A stretch of 64,000 bases of DNA from Clostridia bacterium (GCA_017399305.1 JAFQDK010000042.1:105198-169197), one strand, 5' to 3'. Positions 7,156-16,740 are shown, numbered from the stretch's first letter. The notes: generated from the sequence alone by a model not told the origin. Made by a program: numbers and translations.

Positions 7156-8676
7156 TCACTCCTCTATTTCTATAATATCGTCGCTGTCGAGAGGTAACTT
7201 TGCATTTGCGTTGTACTTCGACTGAGCATGAAGTTTGATTTGATATGTGATACCCATTATCTGTACCGAGATAAGCGGGGTAAGCGCAACAAGTGCGACA
7301 GCGCCGAAAGCGTCTGTCATGATATTTCCGCCCAGCATTTCGCATGCTCCGATACAGAGCGGTAACAGGAAAGTCGATGTCATGGGACCGCTTGCAACTC
7401 CACCGGAGTCGAAAGCGATACCGACAAATATTTTAGGTACAAATCGCGACATTACAAGCGCAATTATGTAACCGGGAATAACAATAAACTGAATCGGTAT
7501 ACCAAGCAGAATTCTTGTCATAGAAAGACCAAGCGAGACTGCAACGCCTATCTGTAGGCAACGGTTCATTGCCTTGGCACTTACGGCACCGTTTGTTACA
7601 GATTGAACTTGTTTGTTAAGTATCTGGATAGCAGGTTCAGCTTTTACGATAAAGTAACCGATAAGCATACCTATTGGTACAAGTACCCACTTTTGAGATG
7701 TGGCTGCAAGTTCTCTGCCGAGCATTGTACCAACGGGGGCAAAGCCTACATTCACTCCGCAAAGGAAAAGAACAAGACCGAGATATGTGTACACAAAACC
7801 GAACGCTACTTTAAATATCTGGCGGTTATGATAACGGCGGCTGAGCAACTGGAAAAGAACAAATACCGCGATAATGGGGAGAAGTGATATGATTACTTCT
7901 TCAAGATAACGGGGAAAACCTTTTGTAAATTCAGAGCTTACATCCATCATTGTACCGACATTCGGTACTCTTGCAGATTCATATGCAGCGTCACCGGGGT
8001 TGAAAAAACAGCCTAGCAACATTACAGCAAGTATTGGTCCAACACTGGAGAGCGCAACAAGACCGAAGCTGTCGCTTGATGAGTTCTTGTCAGAGCGGAC
8101 TGAGGAAAGGCCGACACCGAAAGCCATAATAAACGGAACGGTAATAGGGCCTGTCGTAACTCCGCCGGAGTCGAAGGCTACTGCAAGAAAACTGTCGGGT
8201 ACGAAAAATGAAAGACAGAGCAGCCCCAGATAAAGCCCCATCAACAGCCATGATAAATCTATCTTTAGTAAAATGCGCAGAACAGCGAGGGCGAGGAATA
8301 TACCTACGCCTATTGCAACAGTGATGACTAATGTAAAGTTGGGAACAGCAGGAACCTGCTCTGCAAGCACTTGCAGGTCAGGCTCGGCAATGGTGATGAT
8401 AACGCCCATTGCAAGGCTGATAAGTGCTGTCAGCCAAAGCTGTTTCGTCTTTGACATCTGAACACCGATACCTTCGCCGAGAGGGCTCATTGACATTTCT
8501 GCACCGAGCTGGAACATACCCATGCCGAATATAAGCAATACTGCGCCGACAAGGAACATCATCATAGTTCCAACATCAAGCGGAACAAGGAAAATGCTTA
8601 GTGCAAGCACGATACCTGTGATTGGTAAAACTGCAGCAAGAGATTCCATTATCTTCTCTTTTAATTGCGGATTCAT
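7156..8676 (-). CDS. DUF1538 integral membrane protein (duplicated)
   Basis: This 506-residue protein has about twelve hydrophobic helices in two homologous halves. Each half carries the family signature: AFDSGGVTTGPITVPF in the first and AFDSGGVASGPMTSTF in the second. The internal duplication and the small-residue signature in a membrane helix pair resemble secondary transporters with inverted or repeated halves, but no substrate is established for DUF1538. A consensus promoter lies at 8711-8739 and a PII-like gene follows four bases downstream. PII proteins commonly bind membrane transporters, which supports a transport role by inference only. Confidence 0.8.
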   Translation of the reverse strand: MNPQLKEKIMESLAAVLPITGIVLALSIFLVPLDVGTMMMFLVGAVLLIFGMGMFQLGAEMSMSPLGEGIGVQMSKTKQLWLTALISLAMGVIITIAEPDLQVLAEQVPAVPNFTLVITVAIGVGIFLALAVLRILLKIDLSWLLMGLYLGLLCLSFFVPDSFLAVAFDSGGVTTGPITVPFIMAFGVGLSSVRSDKNSSSDSFGLVALSSVGPILAVMLLGCFFNPGDAAYESARVPNVGTMMDVSSEFTKGFPRYLEEVIISLLPIIAVFVLFQLLSRRYHNRQIFKVAFGFVYTYLGLVLFLCGVNVGFAPVGTMLGRELAATSQKWVLVPIGMLIGYFIVKAEPAIQILNKQVQSVTNGAVSAKAMNRCLQIGVAVSLGLSMTRILLGIPIQFIVIPGYIIALVMSRFVPKIFVGIAFDSGGVASGPMTSTFLLPLCIGACEMLGGNIMTDAFGAVALVALTPLISVQIMGITYQIKLHAQSKYNANAKLPLDSDDIIEIEE

Positions 8677-8710
8677 TTACGGAACCTCCAAAAAACTTCA
8701 TATCTTATAT

Positions 8711-8739
8711 ATTATATCAAATGCGGCAAACACAGTCAA
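8711..8739 (-). promoter_or_regulatory. Promoter of the DUF1538-PII operon
   Basis: On the minus strand TTGACT (8739-8734) and TATAAT (8716-8711) have a 17-base spacer. This lies about 35 to 60 bases upstream of the DUF1538 start. Confidence 0.75.
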
Positions 8740-8991
8740 TGCAGAAAATGTGAATTGTGAAAGAAAAGTAGGTTGACGGTGAAACTAAAGTAGGAGAGGG
8801 CTTGCTCAACCCCTTTGTAGCTCTGATTTTGTGCGATTGGTCCTCACGCTATGGGTTGACAACTACGTCTTTAAATTCTAATTTGCCATCATAAAAATGC
8901 AAGTTTTTGTTTAACCTCGTTCAATATTTGTCAAAAAAACGGTATATTTTTGAAAAAATAACACTTTTTATGAACTTTTTTAACATTCCTC
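8740..8991. other. Intergenic stretch between divergent operons
   Basis: No convincing gene was found here. The stretch 8788-8815 (AGTAGGAGAGGG, CTTGCTC, AACCCC) resembles a degenerate hairpin and shares the words GGGCTTGCTC with an element at 53225-53250. The rest is AT-rich DNA upstream of the aconitase promoter. Confidence 0.4.
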
Positions 8992-9020
8992 TTGCATTTT
9001 TTGAATGAATATGATAAAAT
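8992..9020 (+). promoter_or_regulatory. Promoter of the acn-icd-citrate synthase cluster
   Basis: TTGCAT (8992-8997) and TAAAAT (9015-9020) are separated by 17 bases. The predicted start lies about 35 bases before the aconitase ATG, which is preceded by the Shine-Dalgarno CGGAGG. Confidence 0.7.
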
Positions 9021-9061
9021 CTCATCATCTATCTTATTAATCCCCGTCGGAGGACATAAAA

Positions 9062-10981
9062 ATGGGACTTACATTAACCGAAAAAATACTTAAAGCGCAT
9101 ATCGTTGACGGTGAATTTAAAAAAGGCACCGAGATAGGTATCCGCATTGACCAGACGCTTACACAGGACGCAACGGGTACAATGGCATACCTCGAATTTG
9201 AGGCTATGGGCATTCCCAGAGTAAAAACTGAGCGCTCTGTTGCATATATTGACCATAACACTCTGCAGAACGGTTTTGAAAACGCAGATGACCACCGTTT
9301 TATCGGTTCTATTGCTAAAAAGCACGGCATATATTTCAGCCGTCCCGGCAACGGTATCTGCCATCAGGTACACCTTGAAAGATTCGGTGTTCCCGGTAAG
9401 ACGCTCATCGGTTCTGACAGCCACACTCCCACAGGCGGCGGTCTTGGCATGATAGCTATTGGTGCCGGCGGCCTTGACGTTGCTGTAGCAATGGGCGGCG
9501 GCGCATATTATATTACATATCCTAAGGTAGTTAAGGTTGAACTTGTAGGTTCTCTTCGCCCCTGGGTAGCGGCAAAGGATGTTATTTTAGAGGTTCTTCG
9601 CCGTCTCTCGGTAAAAGGCGGTGTCGGCAAGGTTATGGAATACGTAGGCGAAGGTGTAAAGACACTTTCCGTGCCTGAGCGTGCAACTATCACCAACATG
9701 GGTGCGGAGCTTGGCGCTACCACTTCTATTTTCCCGTCTGATGAAACTACTCTTGAATTCCTCAAGGCACAGGGACGCGAGGATGCATATACACCTCTTG
9801 CAGCTGATGCTGATGCAGTATATGATGAAGAAATCACTATCGACCTCAGCACACTTGCGCCTATGGCGGCATGCCCTCACTCTCCCGATAATGTAAAAAG
9901 CGTTACCGAGCTTGGTCAGATGAATATTGATCAGGTTTGTATCGGCTCATGTACCAACTCTTCTCTTGCAGATATGATGAAGGTTGCACACATCCTTCGC
10001 GGTAAGACCGTGGCTCCCAACGTTTCACTTTCTATCGCTCCCGGTTCAAAGCAGGTGCTTAATATGCTGGCAGAGAACGGAGCACTCGCAGATATGATAG
10101 CGGCAGGTGCCAGAGTTCTTGAAAGTGCTTGCGGACCCTGCATAGGTATGGGTCAGTCGCCAAACAGCGGCGGCATTTCACTCAGAACTTTTAACCGCAA
10201 CTTCCTCGGCAGAAGCGGCACAAAGGATGCGCAGGTTTACCTCGTATCTCCTGAGGTTGCTGCTCTATCGGCGATAAACGGCTATCTCTCGGATCCCACA
10301 ACTCTCGGCGATATGCCTGAGTTCAAGATGCCCGAGAAGTTCCTTATTAATGACAATATGATCGAACTTCCTGCAGATGAAAACGATGCCGACAAGGTTG
10401 AAATACTCCGCGGTCCCAACATCAAGCCTTTCCCCGAAACCTTCCCGCTTGAAGATAATATTTCATGCAAGGTTTCTCTCAAGGTTGAAGATAACATTAC
10501 CACCGACCACATTATGCCCGCAGGTGCAAAGATTCTTCCGCTTCGTTCCAACATTCCCGAAATTTCCAAGCATTGCTTCACAGTTTGCGATGAAAACTTC
10601 CCTGCAAGAGCAAAAGAACTCGGCAAGAGCGTTATCATTGGCGGCGCAAATTACGGTCAGGGTTCTTCGCGTGAGCATGCGGCTCTCGCTCCCCTTTACC
10701 TCGGCGTAAAGGCAGTTATAACTAAGTCATTTGCACGTATTCATGCGGCAAATCTTATCAATGCAGGTATTATGCCTCTCACATTCGTTAATCCCGATGA
10801 TTACGATAAGGTTAAAGAGGGTGATGACATCTGCCTTGAAAACGTGTTTGATGCAGTTGAAAAAGGCGAGATGAGAATGACTGTCGGCGGTGAAAAGATT
10901 GCTCTTGCATGTGCATTCACCGAACGTCAGATAGACATCCTTAAAGCAGGCGGATTACTCCCCTATACAAAGCAGAATTAA
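9062..10981 (+). CDS. acn: Aconitate hydratase
   Basis: Aconitase isomerises citrate to isocitrate through cis-aconitate using a [4Fe-4S] cluster. The 639-residue protein has the three cluster cysteines in CIGSCTNSS and ACGPCIGMG, the aconitase signature near GSDSHTPTGGGLGMI, and a C-terminal swivel domain with GGANYGQGSSREHAAL. It is shorter than the roughly 900-residue AcnA/IRP type and matches the compact form common in clostridia. It is followed by isocitrate dehydrogenase and citrate synthase, so the cluster makes 2-oxoglutarate for glutamate synthesis, the usual function of a half-cycle in anaerobes. A good promoter and Shine-Dalgarno precede it. Confidence 0.96.
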   Translation: MGLTLTEKILKAHIVDGEFKKGTEIGIRIDQTLTQDATGTMAYLEFEAMGIPRVKTERSVAYIDHNTLQNGFENADDHRFIGSIAKKHGIYFSRPGNGICHQVHLERFGVPGKTLIGSDSHTPTGGGLGMIAIGAGGLDVAVAMGGGAYYITYPKVVKVELVGSLRPWVAAKDVILEVLRRLSVKGGVGKVMEYVGEGVKTLSVPERATITNMGAELGATTSIFPSDETTLEFLKAQGREDAYTPLAADADAVYDEEITIDLSTLAPMAACPHSPDNVKSVTELGQMNIDQVCIGSCTNSSLADMMKVAHILRGKTVAPNVSLSIAPGSKQVLNMLAENGALADMIAAGARVLESACGPCIGMGQSPNSGGISLRTFNRNFLGRSGTKDAQVYLVSPEVAALSAINGYLSDPTTLGDMPEFKMPEKFLINDNMIELPADENDADKVEILRGPNIKPFPETFPLEDNISCKVSLKVEDNITTDHIMPAGAKILPLRSNIPEISKHCFTVCDENFPARAKELGKSVIIGGANYGQGSSREHAALAPLYLGVKAVITKSFARIHAANLINAGIMPLTFVNPDDYDKVKEGDDICLENVFDAVEKGEMRMTVGGEKIALACAFTERQIDILKAGGLLPYTKQN

Positions 10982-11149
10982 ACGGAAAGGACGCCGGACC
11001 CTTTTAAGGAAAGGTTCCGGCACCTCCAAACCTTTTTTGAAAAAATGTATGTGTGTAGCCGTGGCTACATAATAAATATTTTACAGTTTTTCTTTGGTAC
11101 TTTCTTTTAAAGAAAGTACACCGTATTCCCTTTACGAAAGGAACTAATC
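10982..11149 (+). other. Hairpin-rich spacer between acn and icd
   Basis: Four inverted repeats lie in 168 bases. GCCGGACC (10993-11000) can pair with GGTTCCGGC (11013-11021). AAAGGTT (11010-11016) can alternatively pair with AACCTTT (11029-11035), which runs into a T-tract and looks like a terminator. TGTAGCC (11054-11060) pairs with GGCTACA (11063-11069). GTACTTTC (11097-11104) pairs with GAAAGTAC (11112-11119). The first two share bases and cannot form together, so this could be an attenuator or a decayed repeat element. Downstream genes probably still receive some read-through. Confidence 0.55.
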
Positions 11150-12307
11150 ATGGATAATTACATAAAGACAGCGACTGAGCAATTTGAGACACTTCTTCGC
11201 GAGCAGGTCGCAAGAACAGAAAGAATGGCAGAGCTTTCAAAGCCTGTAGATTATGCAAATCTTGACACACTTGTAATCGGTGTTTGTGACGGTGATGGCA
11301 TTGGTCCTATTATTTGCCGCGAAGCTGTCCGCGTACTTGAGTATCTTCTTAAAGATAAAATTGCCGCAGGCAAGGTTGAGATACGCCGCATCGAGGGTCT
11401 TACCCTTGAAAACCGTATAGCTAAGGAAAAGAGTATTCCCGATGACGTTCTTGCCGCTATCAAGGAGTGCCACGTGCTTCTTAAAGGTCCTACTACCACA
11501 CCCAAGGGCGGCACCGGTGCAAAAGAACTTGAGAGCGCAAACGTTGCACTCAGACGTGAGCTTGACCTCTTTGCAAATGTGCGCCCTGTATGCGTACCTG
11601 AACTTGGCATCGACTGGACATTCTACCGTGAGAATACCGAGGGTGAGTATGTTCTCGGTAGTCGCGGCGTAGAGATTCCCGACGTGCTTTGCTGTGACTT
11701 CAAGGTAACCACCGACCTTGGCACCGAACGCATTGCACGTGCGGCATATGAGTTTGCAAGAAACAACGGAAAGAAGAATATTTCTATCGTAACAAAAGCG
11801 AACATTATGAAAAAGACTGACGGTAAGTTTGCGCGCATATGCCGCCAGCTTGCTGAAAAGGAATACCCTGAGCTTGAACTTGAGGACTGGTACATCGACA
11901 TCATGGCGGCAAACCTCGTTAACCCCGCCATTCGCTCAAAATTCGAAGTATTTGTGCTTCCCAATCTCTACGGCGACATCATCACTGATGAAGCAGCACA
12001 GATTCAGGGCGGCGTAGGCACCGCAGGCAGTGCAAATGTCGGCGGCAGATATGCAATGTTCGAGGCAATTCACGGAAGTGCTCCGCGTATGATAGAAGAA
12101 GGTATCGGTGAGTATGCTAATCCATCCAGCATTTTCAAGGCAGTAGAAATGCTGCTTCGTCACGTAGGCTATGCGGCTGAAGCTGAGAAACTTTCCGAAG
12201 CAATGAAGATCTGCACGGCAGATGATGCCAAAGTAAAGGTAACAGGCGATCGCGACGGCGCAACGTGCGCAGAATTCTCTGATTATCTTTTCGCAACAAT
12301 TCAGTAA
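11150..12307 (+). CDS. icd: Isocitrate/isopropylmalate-family dehydrogenase, probably isocitrate dehydrogenase
   Basis: The 385-residue enzyme would oxidatively decarboxylate isocitrate to 2-oxoglutarate. It shows the N-terminal GDGIGP motif, the substrate-binding ESANVALRRELDL segment with the conserved serine and arginines, FYRENTEGEY, and the metal/cofactor region NLYGDIITDEAAQ and FEAIHGSAP. A 40-residue helical N-terminal extension precedes the core. The residues after HGSAP (RM) match neither the NADP-specific KY pair of E. coli nor the usual NAD-type pair, so cofactor choice is open. Position between aconitase and citrate synthase supports isocitrate over isopropylmalate. Confidence 0.9.
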   Translation: MDNYIKTATEQFETLLREQVARTERMAELSKPVDYANLDTLVIGVCDGDGIGPIICREAVRVLEYLLKDKIAAGKVEIRRIEGLTLENRIAKEKSIPDDVLAAIKECHVLLKGPTTTPKGGTGAKELESANVALRRELDLFANVRPVCVPELGIDWTFYRENTEGEYVLGSRGVEIPDVLCCDFKVTTDLGTERIARAAYEFARNNGKKNISIVTKANIMKKTDGKFARICRQLAEKEYPELELEDWYIDIMAANLVNPAIRSKFEVFVLPNLYGDIITDEAAQIQGGVGTAGSANVGGRYAMFEAIHGSAPRMIEEGIGEYANPSSIFKAVEMLLRHVGYAAEAEKLSEAMKICTADDAKVKVTGDRDGATCAEFSDYLFATIQ

Positions 12308-12320
12308 AGGAGCAATTCAA

Positions 12321-13670
12321 TTGTCCACATTTTCCTATATCAATGACCTCGCAAGCAAGTGCGTGGAAAACAACAATATTGAATCTGACCAGTATTTAAA
12401 ATATGATGTAAAGCGCGGTCTTCGTGACCTTGACGGCAAAGGCGTGCTTACAGGTCTCACCGAGGTTTCGTCTATACACGGTACCAAAGAGGAGATGGGC
12501 TCCAAGGAATACTGTGACGGTGAACTTCGCTATCGCGGAATTGACATTGTTGACCTGACCGACGGTATCAATGCCGAAAACCGCTTTGGTTTTGAGGAGA
12601 CTATATATCTTCTTCTCGTCGGCAAACTTCCTTCTGCATCCGAGCTTAAAGAGTTCACAACACTGCTTGCATCATATCGCACACTCCCCGAAAACTTTGT
12701 GCGCGACATTATAATGCATGCACCGTCGGATGACCTTATGAATCTTCTCACCCGAAGCGTGCTTTCACTTTATTCCTACGATAAAAACGCAAATGACACT
12801 TCTATCCCCAATGTAATGGCACAGTGTCTCCAGCTTATCTCGGTGCTTCCGATGATAACTCTGTATTCATATCATTCATACAATCATTTCATCAAGGGAC
12901 ATTCGCTCTATATCAACAACCCAAGCCACAGTCGCTCTATGGCGGAAAATATACTTCTTATGCTTCGCCGCGACAAAAAGTATACCGAGCTTGAAGCTAA
13001 AATCCTTGACATCGCACTTATTCTTCATGCAGAGCATGGCGGCGGTAACAACTCCACGTTTACAAATCACGTTGTTACTTCGTCAGGTACAGATACGTAT
13101 TCTGCAATGGCTGCATCCCTTTGCTCGCTTAAAGGTCCGCGCCACGGCGGTGCAAACATCAAGGTTACACAGATGTTTGCCGATATAAAGGATCATATCA
13201 AGGATTGGTCAAGTGAAGAGGAAATCACTGCATACCTTAACAAAATTCTTGACAAACAGGCATTTGACCGCAAGGGACTTATCTACGGTATCGGTCATGC
13301 AGTTTATACTATGTCAGATCCTCGTGCTAAGATACTTAAAAAGCAGGTTGAAAAGCTTTCTGTTGAAAAAGGCAGACACGATGAGTTTGAACTTTATGCA
13401 AAGATAGAAGAAATTGCTCCGAAGCTTATTTATGAGCGTCAGCAGGGACGCAAGCCTATCTGTGCAAACGTAGACTTTTACAGCGGTTTCCTTTATTCCA
13501 TGCTTGGCATTCCCGAGGAACTTATTACTCCTTTGTTTGCTATTGCACGTATAGCAGGCTGGAGTGCACATCGCATGGAGGAACTTATCAATAACGGTAA
13601 GATTATCCGTCCTGCGTATATGGGTGTACAGCCTGATGGAGAGTACATTCCGCTTACTTACAGAAAATAA
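12321..13670 (+). CDS. gltA: Citrate synthase
   Basis: The 449-residue enzyme condenses acetyl-CoA with oxaloacetate. Key segments are LRYRGIDIVDL, LHAEHGGGNNSTF with a catalytic histidine, the CoA-side GPRHGGAN, GIGHAVYTMSDPRA with the second catalytic histidine, and NVDFYSGFLY with the catalytic aspartate. It starts at TTG 12321, preceded by AAAGGAG at the correct distance and 13 bases after the icd stop, so the genes are co-translated. The gene completes a three-gene oxidative branch. Its order (acn-icd-cs) fits flux to 2-oxoglutarate. It could be named citZ in Bacillus style. Confidence 0.95.
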   Translation: MSTFSYINDLASKCVENNNIESDQYLKYDVKRGLRDLDGKGVLTGLTEVSSIHGTKEEMGSKEYCDGELRYRGIDIVDLTDGINAENRFGFEETIYLLLVGKLPSASELKEFTTLLASYRTLPENFVRDIIMHAPSDDLMNLLTRSVLSLYSYDKNANDTSIPNVMAQCLQLISVLPMITLYSYHSYNHFIKGHSLYINNPSHSRSMAENILLMLRRDKKYTELEAKILDIALILHAEHGGGNNSTFTNHVVTSSGTDTYSAMAASLCSLKGPRHGGANIKVTQMFADIKDHIKDWSSEEEITAYLNKILDKQAFDRKGLIYGIGHAVYTMSDPRAKILKKQVEKLSVEKGRHDEFELYAKIEEIAPKLIYERQQGRKPICANVDFYSGFLYSMLGIPEELITPLFAIARIAGWSAHRMEELINNGKIIRPAYMGVQPDGEYIPLTYRK

Positions 13671-13675
13671 TCAAA

Positions 13676-13712
13676 AGCAAAGTGCCGTCCTTTTAAAGGA
13701 CGGCACTTTGCT
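13676..13712 (+). terminator. Terminator after citrate synthase
   Basis: A perfect 15-bp stem, AGCAAAGTGCCGTCC with GGACGGCACTTTGCT, surrounds a 7-base loop a few bases after the stop codon. Confidence 0.85.
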
Positions 13713-13829
13713 CAAATCTTATAAGGGTGGGATATTTAATATCCCTATAATAAATATAACATTTTATCAAACACGATTGCAATGTGATTTATGATACACT
13801 TTTGCATTTTCCGATACTGATACAATAAA

Positions 13830-13859
13830 AAAAGCGGAAGTCATTAGACTTCCGCTTTT
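13830..13859 (-). terminator. Terminator after the SLH protein gene
   Basis: AAAAGCGGAAGTC and GACTTCCGCTTTT form a 13-bp stem with loop ATTA, giving a T-run on the minus strand just after the stop of the SLH gene. A further palindrome, GGGATAT/ATATCCC (13729-13745), lies in the gap and is unassigned. Confidence 0.85.
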
Positions 13860-13866
13860 AATTAGC

Positions 13867-15558
13867 TTATTTCCAGGTCTTGTTGGGGAGAATAGCAGTC
13901 CATGTTTCGTTGAAGCCGTCTGCCTGACGTACAAAGTCATGAGAGTTGGTAGCTTCAAGTACGATGTAGTAGAACCATTCATCGCCCTTCATGTCGATCC
14001 AAACGCGAGTATCTGCATGGAGACCTTCCTTGTTTACGTGACGTCCGAGAACGTTGTTAACAAGAGTCATAGCTTCTGCACGTGTGATATATGCGTCGGG
14101 TTTGAATGAGCCGTCCGGATAACCGTTGATCCAACCTGCGGTTGCAGCCTTGAGGATGTAGTTTTCAGCCCAGTGACCGCTGATGTCGGAGAAAGAGGAG
14201 CCGGAAGTGTCCATGAGACTTGCAAAGCGAACTGCCATGGTAGCAAACTCGGCACGGGTGATAGGAGCTTCGGGGTCGAACTTGCCGCCCGGACGTCCTA
14301 CAACATATCCGCCGTTTGCCATGGTGGAGATAGCGCTGTTAGACCATCTTTCGGTTGCAATATCGCTGAAATTATTTTCAAGAGTGAAGATGCTGTCGCG
14401 AACTTCATCACGGAGCAAACGGTAGAAGATCATAGTTGCTTCTTCACGTGTGATGTTTCTTTCGGGACGAACGGTTTCGTCAGGGTAACCGATGATATAA
14501 GCAAAGTGATCATCGGTGATAAGAGTATCACTTACCCAGTGACCATATACAACAGTGTCTTTGTAGATGCTGATGCTGGTTTCAATCTTATCCTTAAGTT
14601 CGCTGTCGCGATACCAACCATGGAAGGTGTAGCCGGGCTTTACAGGAGCGGGAAGCTCGCTAGCCTTAACAGTACCTCTTACATACATTGGGTCGATCTC
14701 GTCGGTCTTTCCGTCGATGTTAAATGAAAGCTTGTAAACTTCATCATCACTCGGAGGTGTGGACGAGGGTCTTTTAAGAGTTGCACGAACAGTGTCGGTG
14801 AAGAAGTGTACACGGTCGGATGCAGGGTCAAAGGTTGCACCTATCTGGAAAGCGGTATAGCCGTCCATGGAACCGGTAACGGTGAGCGCGCCGGTGAACT
14901 TGTTGGGGATAACATCTTCAACTGTGTAGGTAAGCTCGTTGAGATAGGTACCATTTGTTACACCATCGTAGAGCGCCTGCTCCATGATGCCCTCTGTGCC
15001 ATCGTTGTCAGCATCCTTGATAGCAATAGTGATTGTCAGAATCTTGAAATTGCCGTCAACAGCAACTGTTCTGCCAACTTCTTCAAAGAGATTTGAAGCT
15101 TCTGCATTGAAACCGTACATATCGTTGCGGTTTTCAACGAGGTGCGCGTCAAGCTCAGCGCCGGAAAGCTGAGCAGGGAATTTGATAGTAACAATAAACT
15201 GTCCGGTTACAGGCCACTCGTTGAAATGCGCTCTGAGAGTGTTTTCAAGAGCAGTGTTTGTGCCGGCGATGTCTTTGATAAGGCTTTCGCCGTACTCGTA
15301 CCACTCAGTGATAGCGTTCTTTATAGGATTGGTAGTGAGCACTGTGTGGTAGTCAACAGGCTCGGTCATCTGTGCAGTCTGAAGGGTCAGTGAACTGCCG
15401 GATGTTGTCCAGCTTGCATCTGTACCGTCTCTGCGCACCTGCATTTTCGCAGGAACTTTAACTTCGTTTGAGGGAATATCGTTCGCAGCGAAAATAGAGG
15501 GTACAAGTACGATTACCATCATCAATGCAAGCAGAATTGTAAGTATTCTCTTAGTCAT
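13867..15558 (-). CDS. Secreted SLH-domain surface protein
   Basis: The 563-residue protein has a signal peptide (residues 1-24, ending VPSIFA), an N-terminal region of about 280 residues of unknown fold that is rich in beta-type sequence, an InlB-like beta-grasp repeat around 308-345 with the hallmark GYTFHGWYRDSEL, and three C-terminal S-layer homology domains (about 347-560; ITREEATMIFYR, ITRAEFATMAVRF, ITRAEAMTLVN). SLH domains bind pyruvylated secondary wall polymers, and a CsaB-type enzyme is encoded at 53.4 kb. The gene lies 38 bases behind the stalk-protein gene on the same strand, so they may be co-expressed. It is probably a wall-displayed protein; its head function is unknown. Confidence 0.88.
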   Translation of the reverse strand: MTKRILTILLALMMVIVLVPSIFAANDIPSNEVKVPAKMQVRRDGTDASWTTSGSSLTLQTAQMTEPVDYHTVLTTNPIKNAITEWYEYGESLIKDIAGTNTALENTLRAHFNEWPVTGQFIVTIKFPAQLSGAELDAHLVENRNDMYGFNAEASNLFEEVGRTVAVDGNFKILTITIAIKDADNDGTEGIMEQALYDGVTNGTYLNELTYTVEDVIPNKFTGALTVTGSMDGYTAFQIGATFDPASDRVHFFTDTVRATLKRPSSTPPSDDEVYKLSFNIDGKTDEIDPMYVRGTVKASELPAPVKPGYTFHGWYRDSELKDKIETSISIYKDTVVYGHWVSDTLITDDHFAYIIGYPDETVRPERNITREEATMIFYRLLRDEVRDSIFTLENNFSDIATERWSNSAISTMANGGYVVGRPGGKFDPEAPITRAEFATMAVRFASLMDTSGSSFSDISGHWAENYILKAATAGWINGYPDGSFKPDAYITRAEAMTLVNNVLGRHVNKEGLHADTRVWIDMKGDEWFYYIVLEATNSHDFVRQADGFNETWTAILPNKTWK

Positions 15559-15596
15559 GATAGTCTCTTCCTTTTCGAAAAATTTATTTAAATTTT

Positions 15597-16601
15597 TTAA
15601 TTCAGTTTGGACGAATATTGATTGTATAGTTCAGTCTTCTTGATTTCTTTTTGCTCGTTATAGGTCTTTTGTATCTCGTTAATTATTTCTGTGCTCATTC
15701 CGAGATCGTTTAACAAGCCTTTGAGCTCAGCAAGCAATGTTCTCATTTTAGCATCACATTCTGCTTCAAGCGCGTTACCCTTTGGAATGAGGTATCTCTC
15801 GACAACTCTCATCTTGCCTTGCAAATTGTGTTGGTTCTTCGGCAGGGCTATATATGTCGCTTTTGCATCTTTGATAAGCTGATCAATCTTGTTGAGGTAT
15901 GTTGCACGCAGCAAGTATATTTCTGCAATGATCTCATCAATGCGATTGCGCTTTGCCGTATCCTGCTCAGGCGTACCGTTTGAACTTGGCTTCTTTGTTG
16001 TCTGAGGTTTCGCGGCAGGTGTTTTTGATGAGGTTGTTGTCTGCGGTTTTATTGCAACAGATACTGACGGTGAAGGCTTGTTTCCTGATGAGATCGGTTT
16101 GCCGTTTTTTTCTGTAACGGTAATCTTGGTGGTAGCTTTTGTAGTGGACTGCGGTTCGTTAGTGTCGGTTTTTGAATCCGGAACCGAAGTGGTTTCAAAA
16201 GCTGAAACCGTATCAGCAGTTGTAAGCGGATCAGTAGCTAAAGCAGGATCGTTTTCCGTGGAGTCTGCTACATCAGCGGTCGTTGAAGCCGTCTCACCTT
16301 TTATAAGTGCAAGTGCATCTTCGGGTGAAAGGTCACCGCTTGCAAGCAATTTACGTTCTTCGTCGGTAAGATCACGCATTGTTGCCACTGCAATCTCTTC
16401 AAGAAGATCCTGAGTCTTTTTATCATTCTCAATTCTTTGAGATTCAATTGCCTCAGGAGTTGTGTTCATCGCCTTATATAAAATTCTTATTTCGTCGCCG
16501 AATATTATAAGAACACAACCGATGATCAATACCAAAACCAGCAAAATAGATAGCAGAATGTTACGCACCAGGTGTTTCTTTTTCTTTGGTGTGTTTTCCA
16601 T
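15597..16601 (-). CDS. Membrane-anchored stalk protein with Ser/Thr-rich linker and helical C-terminus
   Basis: I do not recognise a named family. The 334-residue product has a basic N-terminus followed by one membrane helix (about 13-35), then a helical stretch, a Ser/Thr/Pro-rich linker (about 105-215), and a charged alpha-helical C-terminal region (about 220-334) likely to form a coiled coil. The topology suggests the C-terminal part faces the wall. It is transcribed just upstream of the SLH protein. A role in spanning the wall is an inference from composition alone. Confidence 0.7.
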   Translation of the reverse strand: MENTPKKKKHLVRNILLSILLVLVLIIGCVLIIFGDEIRILYKAMNTTPEAIESQRIENDKKTQDLLEEIAVATMRDLTDEERKLLASGDLSPEDALALIKGETASTTADVADSTENDPALATDPLTTADTVSAFETTSVPDSKTDTNEPQSTTKATTKITVTEKNGKPISSGNKPSPSVSVAIKPQTTTSSKTPAAKPQTTKKPSSNGTPEQDTAKRNRIDEIIAEIYLLRATYLNKIDQLIKDAKATYIALPKNQHNLQGKMRVVERYLIPKGNALEAECDAKMRTLLAELKGLLNDLGMSTEIINEIQKTYNEQKEIKKTELYNQYSSKLN

Positions 16602-16713
16602 TTTTTATGGGTATTCTCCTCTAAAATACTACTATGACATAATAATGCAGTATGTGTATATTATATTCTCTTTATGCCTAAATGTCAATAGAAAAATGCT
16701 TTAGTAAATGTAA

Positions 16714-16739
16714 AAAACGCCGAATTAATTCGGCGTTTT
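16714..16739 (-). terminator. Terminator after the AraC-type gene
   Basis: The 26-base perfect palindrome AAAACGCCGAA/TTCGGCGTTTT, with its T-run on the minus strand, directly follows the stop codon of the AraC regulator. Confidence 0.85.
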
Positions 16740-16740
16740 A

